From positions 81,592 to 145,591 of the forward strand of contig CALGAN010000024.1 of the NCBI GenBank assembly GCA_937951875.1: 64,000 nucleotides of DNA, in the 5' to 3' direction. Below the pieces are notes generated by a model. The model was not told the DNA's origin. It saw only the letters and a list, made by a program, of their open reading frames with translations, and did not search any database. This DNA comes from an uncultured Alkalilimnicola sp. Its GTDB lineage: Bacteria > Pseudomonadota > Gammaproteobacteria > Nitrococcales > AK92. Shown here piece after piece: positions 24,921 to 36,435 of this stretch (positions are counted from its first letter, which is position 1; each line of letters opens with the position of its first letter). A program made the position numbers and the translations under genes.

Positions 24921-26810
24921 GTGCACTATCCCGAACGCTTCGACGTGATCGTAGTCGGCGGCGGCCACGCCGGAACCGAGGCGGCCCTGGCGGCTGCCCG
25001 TCTGGGTTGCCGCACGCTGCTACTGACCCACAACGTCGAAACCCTTGGCCAGATGAGTTGCAATCCCGCCATCGGCGGTATCGGCAAAGGCCATCTGGTC
25101 AAGGAAATTGACGCGCTAGGCGGTTACATGGCGCGCGCCGCCGATCTGAGCGGCATCCACTTCCGCATCCTCAACTCGCGCAAAGGTCCCGCCGTGCGCG
25201 CTACCCGCGCGCAAGCCGACCGCAGCCTGTACAAACAGGCCATCCGCAGCGCCATCGAGAATCAGCCGAACCTCACCCTGTTCCAGCAGGCGGTCGACGA
25301 TCTGATCGTCAACGGCGAACGCATTCAGGGCGTGGTCACGCAAATGGGCTTGCGGTTCGAAGCGCCAGCCGTGGTGTTGACCGTCGGCACCTTCCTGGCT
25401 GGACGCATCCACATCGGCCTGTCCAACTACCAAGGCGGCCGCGCCGGCGATCCGCCGGCCGTCGCTCTGGCCGAACGGCTGCGCGAACTGCCGCTGCGTT
25501 GCGGCCGCCTCAAGACCGGCACGCCGCCGCGCTTGGATGGACGGACCATCGACTTCTCGCGGCTGGAACGCCAGCCCGGCGACACGCCGGTACCGGTGTT
25601 CTCCTTCCTCGGCCGTCCCGAACAGCACCCACGCCAGATCTGCTGCTGGATCACCCACACCAACGAGCGTACGCACGACATCATCCGCAGCGGTCTCGAC
25701 CGCTCGCCGATGTACACCGGCGTGATCCAGGGCATCGGTCCGCGCTATTGCCCATCGGTCGAGGACAAGATTCACCGCTTCGCCGACAAGACCTCCCATC
25801 AGGTCTTCCTCGAACCCGAGGGCCTGAACACGCACGAGATTTATCCGAACGGCATCTCCACGAGCTTGCCGTTCGATATCCAGTACCAACTGGTGCGCTC
25901 CATCAAAGGCTTGGAGAACGCCCACATCACTCGGCCGGGCTACGCCATCGAGTACGACTACTTCGATCCTCGCGATTTGCTGCCCAGCCTGGAGAACCGC
26001 TTCATCCGCGGGTTGTACTTCGCCGGCCAGATCAACGGCACCACTGGCTACGAGGAAGCCGCCGCACAGGGTCTGATCGCCGGACTCAATGCCGCGCGCG
26101 CGGTCAAGGACTTAGAGCCCTGGACGCCGCGCCGCGACCAAGCCTACATCGGTGTGCTGATCGACGATCTGCGCACCCACGGCGCCAGCGAGCCCTACCG
26201 CATGTTCACCAGCCGCGCCGAATACCGGCTGTCGCTGCGCGAGGACAACGCCGACCTGCGTCTCACCGAAATCGGCCGTCAACTCGGCCTGGTCGACGAC
26301 GAACGCTGGGAAGCCTTCGAGCGCAAGCGCGAGGCGATCGCTCGTGAGCAGCAGCGCCTGCACTCCACGTGGCTGCGACCGGGCCAGATCGACGACGCCA
26401 AAGCCACCGCCGTGCTCGGCACGCCGCTCAAGCGCGAAGCGCGTCTGCTCGATCTGTTGCGTCGCCCAGACGTCGGCTACCGGGATCTGATCGCCTTAGC
26501 CGGCATCGACGACACCGCCGTCGACCCGCAAGTCGCCGAGCAGGTGGAAATCCAGGCCAAGTACCAGGGCTACCTCGAGCGCCAGCGCGAGGAAATCGAA
26601 CGCAACGTCCAGCACGAGACCATCCCGATCCCGGATGCCTTCGACTACGACCGCGTCTCGGGCCTGTCCAACGAGCTGCGCGACAAGCTAAAGCGCCAGC
26701 GCCCGACCACCGTCGGCCAAGCCACGCGCATCCCGGGGATGACGCCCGCCGCCATCTCGCTGCTGCTCATCTACCTGAAAAAGCAGAATTTGCTGCAGCG
26801 AAGTGCCTGA
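24921..26810 (+). CDS. mnmG: tRNA uridine-5-carboxymethylaminomethyl modification enzyme MnmG (GidA)
   Basis: This 629-residue FAD enzyme, with MnmE, installs the cmnm5 group on U34 of several tRNAs. Conserved segments are VIVVGGGHAGTEAALAAARLG (FAD), TLGQMSCNPAIGGIGKGHLVKE(I/V)DALGG, RKGPAVRATRAQADR, FLEPEG and the C-terminal TTVGQATRIPGMTPAAISLLLIYLKK. GTG 24921 gives VHYPERFDVIVVGGG, matching the E. coli start and length exactly. An open frame continues upstream to 24627 but that part lies within origin module B and has no family similarity. It overlaps rsmG by 8 bases. Confidence 0.95.
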   Translation: MHYPERFDVIVVGGGHAGTEAALAAARLGCRTLLLTHNVETLGQMSCNPAIGGIGKGHLVKEIDALGGYMARAADLSGIHFRILNSRKGPAVRATRAQADRSLYKQAIRSAIENQPNLTLFQQAVDDLIVNGERIQGVVTQMGLRFEAPAVVLTVGTFLAGRIHIGLSNYQGGRAGDPPAVALAERLRELPLRCGRLKTGTPPRLDGRTIDFSRLERQPGDTPVPVFSFLGRPEQHPRQICCWITHTNERTHDIIRSGLDRSPMYTGVIQGIGPRYCPSVEDKIHRFADKTSHQVFLEPEGLNTHEIYPNGISTSLPFDIQYQLVRSIKGLENAHITRPGYAIEYDYFDPRDLLPSLENRFIRGLYFAGQINGTTGYEEAAAQGLIAGLNAARAVKDLEPWTPRRDQAYIGVLIDDLRTHGASEPYRMFTSRAEYRLSLREDNADLRLTEIGRQLGLVDDERWEAFERKREAIAREQQRLHSTWLRPGQIDDAKATAVLGTPLKREARLLDLLRRPDVGYRDLIALAGIDDTAVDPQVAEQVEIQAKYQGYLERQREEIERNVQHETIPIPDAFDYDRVSGLSNELRDKLKRQRPTTVGQATRIPGMTPAAISLLLIYLKKQNLLQRSA

Positions 26811-27438
26811 CGTGGCGGACGCGATCGATACCCTGCTCGACCAAGGCCTGCGCCGGCTCCATCTCGATCCAGCGCTGGCACCGCCGCTGCGCGCCTACCT
26901 GGATCTGCTCGTCAAGTGGAACCGGGCCTACAACCTCTCCGCAGTGCGCGATCCGGTCGAGATGGTGCCAAAGCATCTGCTCGACAGCCTCGCCATCCTG
27001 CCGTGGGCCGGCCACGGCCGGTTGCTCGATGTCGGCAGCGGCGCCGGCTTGCCTGGCATTCCGCTGGCCATCGCGCGACCGGACCTACAGGTGACGCTGC
27101 TCGACAGCAACGGCAAGAAAATCCGGTTCCTGCGCCAGGCGCAGATCGAACTCCGCCTTGCCAACCTATCCGTCGTCGAAAGCCGCGTCGAGGCGTACCA
27201 TCCCTCGCAGCCTTTCGATCAGATCAGCTCCCGCGCCTTCGCCGAGCTCGGTACCTTCGTCGAGCTCACCCGCCATCTGCTGCGGCCGGGCGGCCGCTGG
27301 CTAGCCATGAAGGGCAGGCTCGATGACAATGAGCTGGCGCAAATCACCGCCAAGAACGTTAAGCTTCAGGTGCATCGCCTGCAGGTGCCGGGTCTCGACG
27401 CCGAGCGGCACTTGATCGAACTCAGCCTGGCCGAATAG
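26803..27438 (+). CDS. rsmG: 16S rRNA (guanine527-N7)-methyltransferase RsmG (GidB)
   Basis: This 211-residue S-adenosylmethionine-dependent methyltransferase has the SAM motif LLDVGSGAGLPGIPLAIARPDLQVTLLDSNGKKIRFL and the RsmG-specific KWNRAYNLSAVRDPVEMVPKHLLDSLAI. It methylates G527 of 16S rRNA; loss gives low-level streptomycin resistance in other bacteria. GTG 26803 overlaps the mnmG stop; a second GTG at 26812 is also possible. The gene is in the standard mnmG-rsmG-parA order. Confidence 0.94.
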   Translation: MPDVADAIDTLLDQGLRRLHLDPALAPPLRAYLDLLVKWNRAYNLSAVRDPVEMVPKHLLDSLAILPWAGHGRLLDVGSGAGLPGIPLAIARPDLQVTLLDSNGKKIRFLRQAQIELRLANLSVVESRVEAYHPSQPFDQISSRAFAELGTFVELTRHLLRPGGRWLAMKGRLDDNELAQITAKNVKLQVHRLQVPGLDAERHLIELSLAE

Positions 27439-27465
27439 AGCGGGGCGACCCGCTGGGGTAGACCC

Positions 27466-28251
27466 ATGGGCAAAGTCATCGCAGTAACCAACCAGAAAGG
27501 GGGGGTGGGCAAGACCACGACCTGCGTCAATCTGGCGGCGGCCCTGGCCGGCTTGCGCAAACGCGCCCTGTTGGTCGATCTCGATCCGCAAGGCAACGCC
27601 ACGGTCGGCTCCGGCATCGACAAGGACGCGGTGAAGTTCTCCACCTACGATGTGCTGTTGGACAAAGCCACCAGCCGCGAAGCGCTGGTGACCGTGGAAT
27701 CGGCCAATTACCGGTTGCTGCCGGCCAACGGCGATCTCACCGCCGCCGAGGTGGAGCTGCTCGACGCCAAGGCGCGCGAGCAGCGGCTGCGCCTGCAGTT
27801 GGCGCGCATCAAGGCGGATTTCGACTACATCCTGATCGACTGCCCGCCGTCGTTGAACATCCTTACGCTCAACGCGCTGGTGGCTGCCGACAGCGTGCTC
27901 ATTCCGATCCAGTGCGAGTACTACGCCCTGGAGGGACTCACCGCGCTGCTCAACACCATCCGCCGGGTGCAGGACACGGTGAACAAGGACTTGAAGATCG
28001 AAGGATTGCTGCGAACCATGTTCGACCCGCGCAACAACCTGGCCAACCAGGTCGGTGCGCAGTTGATCCAGCATTTCAACGACAAGGTCTACCGCACGAT
28101 GATCCCGCGCAACGTGCGCTTGGCCGAGGCGCCCAGCCATGGCTTGCCGGCCATTCAGTACGATCGCACGTCGCGCGGCGCGATCGCCTACATGGCGCTG
28201 GCTAGCGAAATGATCCGCCGCGATCAGCGCCTCGCCCAGAACGCGGGCTGA
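27466..28251 (+). CDS. parA: Chromosome partitioning ATPase ParA (Soj)
   Basis: This 261-residue P-loop ATPase has the deviant Walker A NQKGGVGKTTTCVNLAAALA, Walker A' RALLVDLDPQGNAT and Walker B DYILIDCPPSLNILTLNAL. It binds DNA non-specifically in the ATP state and drives movement of the ParB-parS complex that carries the origin region to the cell pole. It lies 27 bases after rsmG and 21 bases before parB, and about 3 kb from the origin, as expected. Confidence 0.95.
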   Translation: MGKVIAVTNQKGGVGKTTTCVNLAAALAGLRKRALLVDLDPQGNATVGSGIDKDAVKFSTYDVLLDKATSREALVTVESANYRLLPANGDLTAAEVELLDAKAREQRLRLQLARIKADFDYILIDCPPSLNILTLNALVAADSVLIPIQCEYYALEGLTALLNTIRRVQDTVNKDLKIEGLLRTMFDPRNNLANQVGAQLIQHFNDKVYRTMIPRNVRLAEAPSHGLPAIQYDRTSRGAIAYMALASEMIRRDQRLAQNAG

Positions 28252-28272
28252 ACGACGACAGAGGGTTAGCTA

Positions 28273-29133
28273 ATGTCGGCAAAGCGTAGAGGACTCGGCC
28301 GCGGCCTCGATGCCCTGTTAGGACTGGACAGCACCGCCGGCGCCGAAGCGGCGTCGGCCGACGCCGCGCTACGCCATCTGCCGGTGGAATTCCTGCAGCG
28401 CGGGCGCTACCAGCCACGCACCGACTTCGATCCCGCCGCGCTGCAGGAGCTGGCCGATTCCATCAAGGCTCAGGGCGTGGTGCAGCCGATCGTGGTGCGC
28501 CCGCTCGGACCGGACAAATACGAGATCGTCGCCGGCGAGCGGCGCTGGCGCGCCGCCCAGCTGGCCGGGCTCGCCGAAATTCCCGCCTTGGTGCGGGAGA
28601 TTCCCGACGAAGCGGCGATCGCCGTCGCCCTGATCGAGAACATCCAGCGGCAGGATCTCAACCCACTGGAAGAGGCCGCCGCGCTCAAACGGCTCACCGA
28701 AGAGTTCGGCATGACCCATCAGGAGGTGGCCGACGCCGTCGGCCGCTCGCGGGTGGCCGTGACCAACCTGCTGCGTCTGCTCGACCTGCATCCCGACGTC
28801 AAGGGTTACTTACAGCGCGGCGAGCTGGAAATGGGCCACGCCCGCGCCCTGGCCGGCCTGCCCGAAGCGCGCCAGCCGCAGGCAGCCGCCATGGTGGTGA
28901 GCCGCGGGCTGTCGGTGCGCGAGACCGAGGCGCTGGTCAAGCGCCTGCTGAGCGAGCAACCGGCCAAGGCGCCGGCCCGGCTCGACCCGGACATCCGCCG
29001 GCTGCAGGACGACCTGTCCGAGCGGCTCGGCGCCACCGTGAAGATCCAGCACGGCCCCAAGGGCAGCGGCAAACTGGTCATTCAGTACAGCAGTCTGGAC
29101 GAGCTCGACGGCATCCTGAATCACATCCGCTGA
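28273..29133 (+). CDS. parB: Chromosome partitioning protein ParB (Spo0J)
   Basis: This 286-residue protein has a basic N-terminus (RRGLGRGLDALLG, the ParA-stimulating segment), the CTP-binding ParB/Srx domain with YQPRTDFD and KYEIVAGERRWRAAQLAGL followed by VALIENIQRQDLNPLEEA, a helix-turn-helix (TQ-like MTHQEVADAVGRSRVAVTNLLRLL) that reads parS, and a C-terminal dimer domain ending LDGILNHIR. I could not find a good parS palindrome inside this window. Confidence 0.95.
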   Translation: MSAKRRGLGRGLDALLGLDSTAGAEAASADAALRHLPVEFLQRGRYQPRTDFDPAALQELADSIKAQGVVQPIVVRPLGPDKYEIVAGERRWRAAQLAGLAEIPALVREIPDEAAIAVALIENIQRQDLNPLEEAAALKRLTEEFGMTHQEVADAVGRSRVAVTNLLRLLDLHPDVKGYLQRGELEMGHARALAGLPEARQPQAAAMVVSRGLSVRETEALVKRLLSEQPAKAPARLDPDIRRLQDDLSERLGATVKIQHGPKGSGKLVIQYSSLDELDGILNHIR

Positions 29134-29231
29134 TCCCTCCCCCCGAGGGTGCGTCGACGAGCCGCCGTCGCCGCCCGCCAGCAGCGACCCCCGGCGCGGT
29201 GGAGGGCATTCCGGCCTTGTCTTTTCTGCTG

Positions 29232-29260
29232 TTGAACCCGCAGGGTCGAATCCTTATACT
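29232..29260 (+). promoter_or_regulatory. Sigma-70-type promoter of the atp operon
   Basis: TTGAAC at 29232-29237 and TATACT at 29255-29260 are separated by the optimal 17 bases. The predicted transcript starts near 29267, leaving a leader of about 100 bases before atpI. It lies in the only sizeable gap between parB and the operon. Confidence 0.8.
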
Positions 29261-29368
29261 GCTGCGCGGGTCGCGCCGGCCCCTTCGACAACGTCAGGAT
29301 GCGCCGGGCGACCGTTTTTATGCGCGGCACCGCTCAAGCCGCCTCAGCCGAAATGGGAGGTTGTTGGG

Positions 29369-29767
29369 ATGAGCTACCTGTCCCAACAGCAAGCAAGACG
29401 ATTGGCCTATCTGATCGTAGCTTCCCAGTTCGGCGTGACCGGGATCGTAGGTGTCCTGTTTTTGATTTTCGCCGGTACGCGGGCGGGTGTGTCGGCATGG
29501 CTAGGGGGGGCCATAAGCGCTGTCGGCACCTACTACCAGGTCCGAATCGCTTTCGCTCCGAGCAGGTTTGGAGACCCGCGTCGCATGGCGCGAGCCTTCT
29601 ACTTGGCGGAAGTCGCCAAGATCGGCATCATCGTCGCGCTGTTCGTACTGGCGCTGAAGTGGCTCGATCTAGCGCAAGCGCCAATGATGTTGGCGTTCGT
29701 CTCGACATTGTTTGTGTATTTACTGGCGCTGCTTTGGGCGCCCTTGTCAGGCAACAAAGACGGTTGA
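29369..29767 (+). CDS. atpI: ATP synthase subunit I (assembly factor)
   Basis: This 132-residue protein has four membrane helices, starting MSYLSQQQARRLAYLIVASQFGVTG; the GGAISAVGTYYQVRIAFAPSRFGDPRRMARAFYLAEVAKI region is typical of gammaproteobacterial AtpI. It assists assembly of the c-ring and is not part of the final enzyme. It is the first gene of the operon, 7 bases before atpB. Confidence 0.92.
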   Translation: MSYLSQQQARRLAYLIVASQFGVTGIVGVLFLIFAGTRAGVSAWLGGAISAVGTYYQVRIAFAPSRFGDPRRMARAFYLAEVAKIGIIVALFVLALKWLDLAQAPMMLAFVSTLFVYLLALLWAPLSGNKDG

Positions 29768-29774
29768 CCGAGCT

Positions 29775-30608
29775 ATGGCTGCTGGTAACGCGACTGATTT
29801 CATCCTTCACCACCTGACGCCCCTTACCCAATACAACCTGGTCGGCCGCGAAAGCCCCGGCGGGTTCTGGGTGTTCCATCTCGACACCCTGTTCTGGTCG
29901 ATCGTCCTGGGCCTGATCTTCATCGGCGTGTTCTACGCCGCCGCGCGCCGGGCGACCGCCGGAGTGCCCACCGGGCTGCAGAACTTCTGCGAGGTCATCG
30001 TCGAGTTCGTCGACACCCAGGTTCGCGATTCCTACCACGGCCACAGCAAGCTGATCGCCCCGCTGGCGCTGACCATCTTCTGCTGGGTCTGGCTGTGGAA
30101 CTTCATGGACTTGCTGCCGGTCGACCTGCTGCCCTGGCTGGCGCACTTCATCGGCATCGACTACATGAAGGTCGTGCCGTCCACCGACCTCAACGCCACC
30201 TTCGCGCTGTCCATCTCGGTGCTGTTCCTGACCTACGTCTACAGCCTCAGCTCCAAGGGCCTGGGCGGCTTCACCAAGGAAGTGCTGACCAAGCCGTTCG
30301 GCGTGTGGGCGGCGCCGTTCAACCTGATCATGCGCATCGTCGAGGACCTGGCCAAGCCCGTCTCGCTGGGTCTGCGACTGTTCGGCAACATGTACGTGGG
30401 CGAGCTGATCTTCGTCCTGATTGCCCTGTTCTCGCTGAACGCCGCGCTGTCGGACTTCGCCAGCCCCGGCACCTGGGTCATGTACATCCTGCAAATCATC
30501 CTGGGTTTCATCTGGGCGGCGTTCCACATCCTAATCATTACGCTGCAGGCCTTTATCTTCATGATGCTCACGATCATCTATCTGAGCATGGCGAGCGAAG
30601 AGCACTAA
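29775..30608 (+). CDS. atpB: F0F1 ATP synthase subunit a
   Basis: This 277-residue subunit of the membrane sector provides the two half-channels for protons. The essential Arg lies in SLGLRLFGNMYVGELIF. The N-terminal FILHHLTPLTQYNL and the C-terminal IITLQAFIFMMLTIIYLSMA are typical. ATG 29775 is the only start that matches the family; the longer frame reads back through the atpI stop. Confidence 0.95.
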   Translation: MAAGNATDFILHHLTPLTQYNLVGRESPGGFWVFHLDTLFWSIVLGLIFIGVFYAAARRATAGVPTGLQNFCEVIVEFVDTQVRDSYHGHSKLIAPLALTIFCWVWLWNFMDLLPVDLLPWLAHFIGIDYMKVVPSTDLNATFALSISVLFLTYVYSLSSKGLGGFTKEVLTKPFGVWAAPFNLIMRIVEDLAKPVSLGLRLFGNMYVGELIFVLIALFSLNAALSDFASPGTWVMYILQIILGFIWAAFHILIITLQAFIFMMLTIIYLSMASEEH

Positions 30609-30674
30609 TCGTCGCCGTCGAACCGAGTTTCGCTTGACCCTTTGTTTAACCAGCTGACGCTTGTTGGAGGAAAA

Positions 30675-30962
30675 ATGGAACTGGCTAACCTGATTGCTGA
30701 TATTCAGAGCATGACCGTTCTCGGCGTGGCCCTGATCCTGGCTGCGGGCGCGCTCGGCACGGCCATCGGCTTCGCTCTGCTCGGCGGCAAGTATCTGGAG
30801 AGCTCCGCGCGCCAGCCGGAGATGATGGGTGCCCTGCAGATCAAGATGTTCATCATCGCCGGCCTGCTCGACGCCGTGCCGATGATCGGTGTGGGTATCG
30901 CTCTGTTCTACACCTTCGCCAACCCGCTGCTGGATTCCGTTCGCGCCGCTGTTGGTGGCTAA
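30675..30962 (+). CDS. atpE: F0F1 ATP synthase subunit c
   Basis: This 95-residue hairpin proteolipid forms the rotor ring. The two helices are separated by the polar loop ESSARQPEMMG; the proton-carrying carboxylate is Asp66 in GLLDAVPMIGVGIALFYTFANP. The sequence lacks the Na+-binding Gln/Ser signature, so it is proton-coupled. A strong GGAGGAA site precedes ATG 30675; the high-demand subunit has its own 66-base leader after atpB. Confidence 0.96.
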   Translation: MELANLIADIQSMTVLGVALILAAGALGTAIGFALLGGKYLESSARQPEMMGALQIKMFIIAGLLDAVPMIGVGIALFYTFANPLLDSVRAAVGG

Positions 30963-31006
30963 AACAGGCGGTGAATCCGTAACCCACTCACGGAGAGGAT
31001 TCCGCT

Positions 31007-31477
31007 GTGAGCATTAACGCCACGCTTTTCGCGCAAATGATCGTATTTGCGCTGCTGGTCTGGTTCACGATGGCTTTCGTATGGCCGCCCATCACCCGGG
31101 CGATGGCCGAGCGGCAGCGTAAGATTGCCGAAGGCTTGGCTCGTGCGGAGCGCGGCACGCAGGAACTGGAACTGGCGCAGAAGCGGGCATCCGAGCTGCT
31201 GCAGGAGGCGCGCAAGCAGGCCGCTGAAATCCTGGAGCAGGCCAACAAGCGCGGCAACGAAATCGTTGAGGAAGCCAAGGAAGCCGCTCGCCAAGAAGGC
31301 GAGCGGCTGACGGCGGCCGCCCACGCCCAGATTGAGCAAGAGCGCAATCGGGTCAAGGCGGAACTCCAGAAGCAGGTGGTTGCGCTGGCCCTGGCCGGCG
31401 CCGCCAAGATCCTGCAGCGCGAGGTGGATGCCAATACCCACAACGCCATGCTCGAAGAGCTGGCCAAGCAACTGTAG
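31007..31477 (+). CDS. atpF: F0F1 ATP synthase subunit b
   Basis: This 156-residue stator subunit has one N-terminal membrane helix (about residues 5-25, ending MAFVWPPI) followed by a long charged helix rich in Glu, Lys, Arg and Ala. GTG 31007 is the start, with GGAGAGGA upstream and the usual MSINATL(F/I)AQM opening. It ends 11 bases before atpH. Confidence 0.95.
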   Translation: MSINATLFAQMIVFALLVWFTMAFVWPPITRAMAERQRKIAEGLARAERGTQELELAQKRASELLQEARKQAAEILEQANKRGNEIVEEAKEAARQEGERLTAAAHAQIEQERNRVKAELQKQVVALALAGAAKILQREVDANTHNAMLEELAKQL

Positions 31478-31488
31478 GGCGCACCTCC

Positions 31489-32025
31489 ATGGCCGAATAC
31501 AGCACCATCGCGCGGCCTTACGCCCAGGGCGTATTCAAGGCAGCTCAGGCCGCCGGCAATCTTGCCAAGTGGTCCGAGATGCTTGAGTTCGCCGCCGCCG
31601 TGGCCCGCGACCCGACCATGAACGCCTTGCTGGGCAGCCCGAGGTTGACCAAGGAGCAGCTCGTCGAGCTGTTTCTGAGCGTCTGCGGTGATCGACTCGA
31701 TGAGCAGGGCCGGAACCTGATCCGGCTGCTGGCGGAGAACCGCCGCCTACAGCTGCTTCCGCAAATCGCCGCCCAGTACGCCGAACTCCGGGCCGAGGCC
31801 GAGGCAACCGTCAACGCGCGCCTGATCACTGCACAACCCGTCGATCCCGGGACCCAGCAGAAGGTGGCCCAGGCGCTCTCGCAGCGGCTGCAGCGCAAGG
31901 TCACCCTCAGCACGGAAACGGACGCGAGCCTGCTCGGTGGCGCCATCATCCGTGCAGGGGATTTGGTCATTGACGGTTCGGTACGCGGTCGCCTCGAGCG
32001 GCTTGCCGCGACCTTGAGCCGCTAA
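31489..32025 (+). CDS. atpH: F0F1 ATP synthase subunit delta
   Basis: This 178-residue peripheral-stalk subunit begins MAEYSTIARPYAQGVFKAA and has the conserved C-terminal NARLITAQPVD...VTLSTETDASLLGGAIIRAGDLVIDGSVRGRLERL. It links subunit b to the top of F1. It lies in the standard operon order with short intergenic gaps. Confidence 0.95.
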   Translation: MAEYSTIARPYAQGVFKAAQAAGNLAKWSEMLEFAAAVARDPTMNALLGSPRLTKEQLVELFLSVCGDRLDEQGRNLIRLLAENRRLQLLPQIAAQYAELRAEAEATVNARLITAQPVDPGTQQKVAQALSQRLQRKVTLSTETDASLLGGAIIRAGDLVIDGSVRGRLERLAATLSR

Positions 32026-32035
32026 GGGGATGACA

Positions 32036-33577
<1,542 letters not shown>

Positions 33578-33595
33578 CGACGACGGGGAATCCCC

Positions 33596-34459
33596 ATGGC
33601 CGGCGCAAAAGAGATCCGGACTCAGATCAAGAGTATCAAGAGCACGCAGAAGATCACGCGTGCGATGGAGATGGTGTCGACCTCGAAGATGCGCAGCGCG
33701 CAAGCTCGCATGCAGGCGGCCCGTCCCTACGCCGAAAAGATCCGCCAGGTGATCAGTCACCTGGCGCTCGCGAATCCGGAGTACAAGCATCCGTTCCTGC
33801 AACCCCGTACCACGGAGCGCAGGGTCGGTTACATCGTCGTGTCCTCCGATCGCGGTCTGGCCGGTGGTCTGAACACCAACCTGTTCCGGCAAATCGCTGC
33901 CGCGGCGGCCAAGGACCGTCAGGCTGGGTTGGAGCTGGATATCGTCGCTATCGGCAACAAGGCGATCCAGTTCTTCAAGCGCTTTGGCGGTAACGTGGTC
34001 GCCCAGACTTCGCATCTGGGCGACACGCCCCACCTGACCGACCTGATCGGCACCATCAAGGTCATGCTCGATGCCTACCGCGAGGAGCGCATCGACCGCC
34101 TGGTGCTCTGCTACAACCGGTTCGTCAACACCATGACCCAGGCCCCGACCCTGGAGCAGGTGTTGCCGCTGCCGGCGGCGCAGGTGATCGACCGGAAGCA
34201 CTCCTGGGATTACCTGTACGAGCCCAGCTCGCCGGAGGTGCTGGATCAGCTGCTGACCCGCTACGTCGAGTCGCTGGTCTACCAGGCTGTGGTGGAAAAC
34301 GTCGCCAGCGAACACGCTGCGCGCATGGTCGCCATGAAGGCCGCGTCGGACAACGCCGGCAACCTGATCGACGAACTGCAGCTGGCCTACAACAAGGCCC
34401 GTCAGGCGGCGATCACCAAGGAGCTGTCCGAGATCGTCGGCGGTGCGGCGGCCGTTTGA
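33596..34459 (+). CDS. atpG: F0F1 ATP synthase subunit gamma
   Basis: This 287-residue central stalk subunit has the N-terminal helix AGAKEIRTQIKSIKSTQKITRAMEMVSTSKMR and the C-terminal helix SDNAGNLIDELQLAYNKARQAAITKELSEIVGGAAA, which together form the rotating coiled coil inside the alpha/beta ring. It lies between atpA and atpD in the standard order. Confidence 0.96.
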   Translation: MAGAKEIRTQIKSIKSTQKITRAMEMVSTSKMRSAQARMQAARPYAEKIRQVISHLALANPEYKHPFLQPRTTERRVGYIVVSSDRGLAGGLNTNLFRQIAAAAAKDRQAGLELDIVAIGNKAIQFFKRFGGNVVAQTSHLGDTPHLTDLIGTIKVMLDAYREERIDRLVLCYNRFVNTMTQAPTLEQVLPLPAAQVIDRKHSWDYLYEPSSPEVLDQLLTRYVESLVYQAVVENVASEHAARMVAMKAASDNAGNLIDELQLAYNKARQAAITKELSEIVGGAAAV

Positions 34460-34497
34460 GGCGCCGGAACAACAGAATTCGCGAAGAGGATTTGGCA

Positions 34498-35874
<1,377 letters not shown>

Positions 35875-35892
35875 GCTGAACGAGGTGGCGAT

Positions 35893-36318
35893 ATGGCCAT
35901 GACTATGCAGCTGGATATCGTCAGCGCCGAGACCTCCCTCTTCTCCGGGAAGGTGGAGTTCATCGCGGCGCGGGCCACCGGAGGCGAGATCGGTATTCTG
36001 CCCCGGCATACGCCCCTGCTGGCGCAGCTCCAGCCAGGTGAGATCCGGGTTAAGGTCGAAGGTGGCGAGGAGCAATTCTTCTACGTTTCCGGCGGCATAC
36101 TCGAGGTACAACCCGACGGCGTGACCGTGCTGGCCGATACGGCGGTGCGTGCCAAGGACTTGGACGAAGCCGCCGCGCAGGCGGCCAAGCAGCGGGCCGA
36201 GGAGGCGCTCAAGAATAGGAGCTCCGACCTGGACTACGCTAAGGCCCAGGCCGAGCTGGCTGCGGCAGTAGCTCAGCTGCGGGCGATCCAGAACCTGCGG
36301 AAGGCACTGGGCCGGTAA
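35893..36318 (+). CDS. atpC: F0F1 ATP synthase subunit epsilon
   Basis: This 141-residue subunit has the N-terminal beta-sandwich (MQLDIVSAETSLFSGKVEFIAARATGGEIGILPRHTPLLAQL) and two C-terminal helices that can insert into F1 to inhibit ATP hydrolysis. ATG 35893 and ATG 35899 are both possible starts. It is the last gene of the operon; a terminator follows. Confidence 0.94.
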   Translation: MAMTMQLDIVSAETSLFSGKVEFIAARATGGEIGILPRHTPLLAQLQPGEIRVKVEGGEEQFFYVSGGILEVQPDGVTVLADTAVRAKDLDEAAAQAAKQRAEEALKNRSSDLDYAKAQAELAAAVAQLRAIQNLRKALGR

Positions 36319-36379
36319 ACACAGCGTCGGGGGCGTGACCGGCGCCCTTGATTTGGGTTCCGGTAAACGCCAGTTTGTA

Positions 36380-36422
36380 AGCCGTCGTGCGCAGTGTTGC
36401 GCCGACGGCTTTTTCTTTGCTC
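36380..36422 (+). terminator. Rho-independent terminator of the atp operon
   Basis: An 8-bp stem AGCCGTCG/CGACGGCT is extended by GCGCA/TGCGC with one bulged T and a GTGT loop, and is followed by TTTTCTTT. It ends only about 14 bases before glmU, so glmU needs either read-through or a promoter inside this segment. Confidence 0.85.
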
Positions 36423-36435
36423 AGGAACAACAACT

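Noticed and set aside
26360..26378. CACGTG-centred sequence in mnmG as a parS site
   Set aside because: Only the core matches; the flanks do not fit TGTTNCACGTGAAACA (about 9 of 16 bases).
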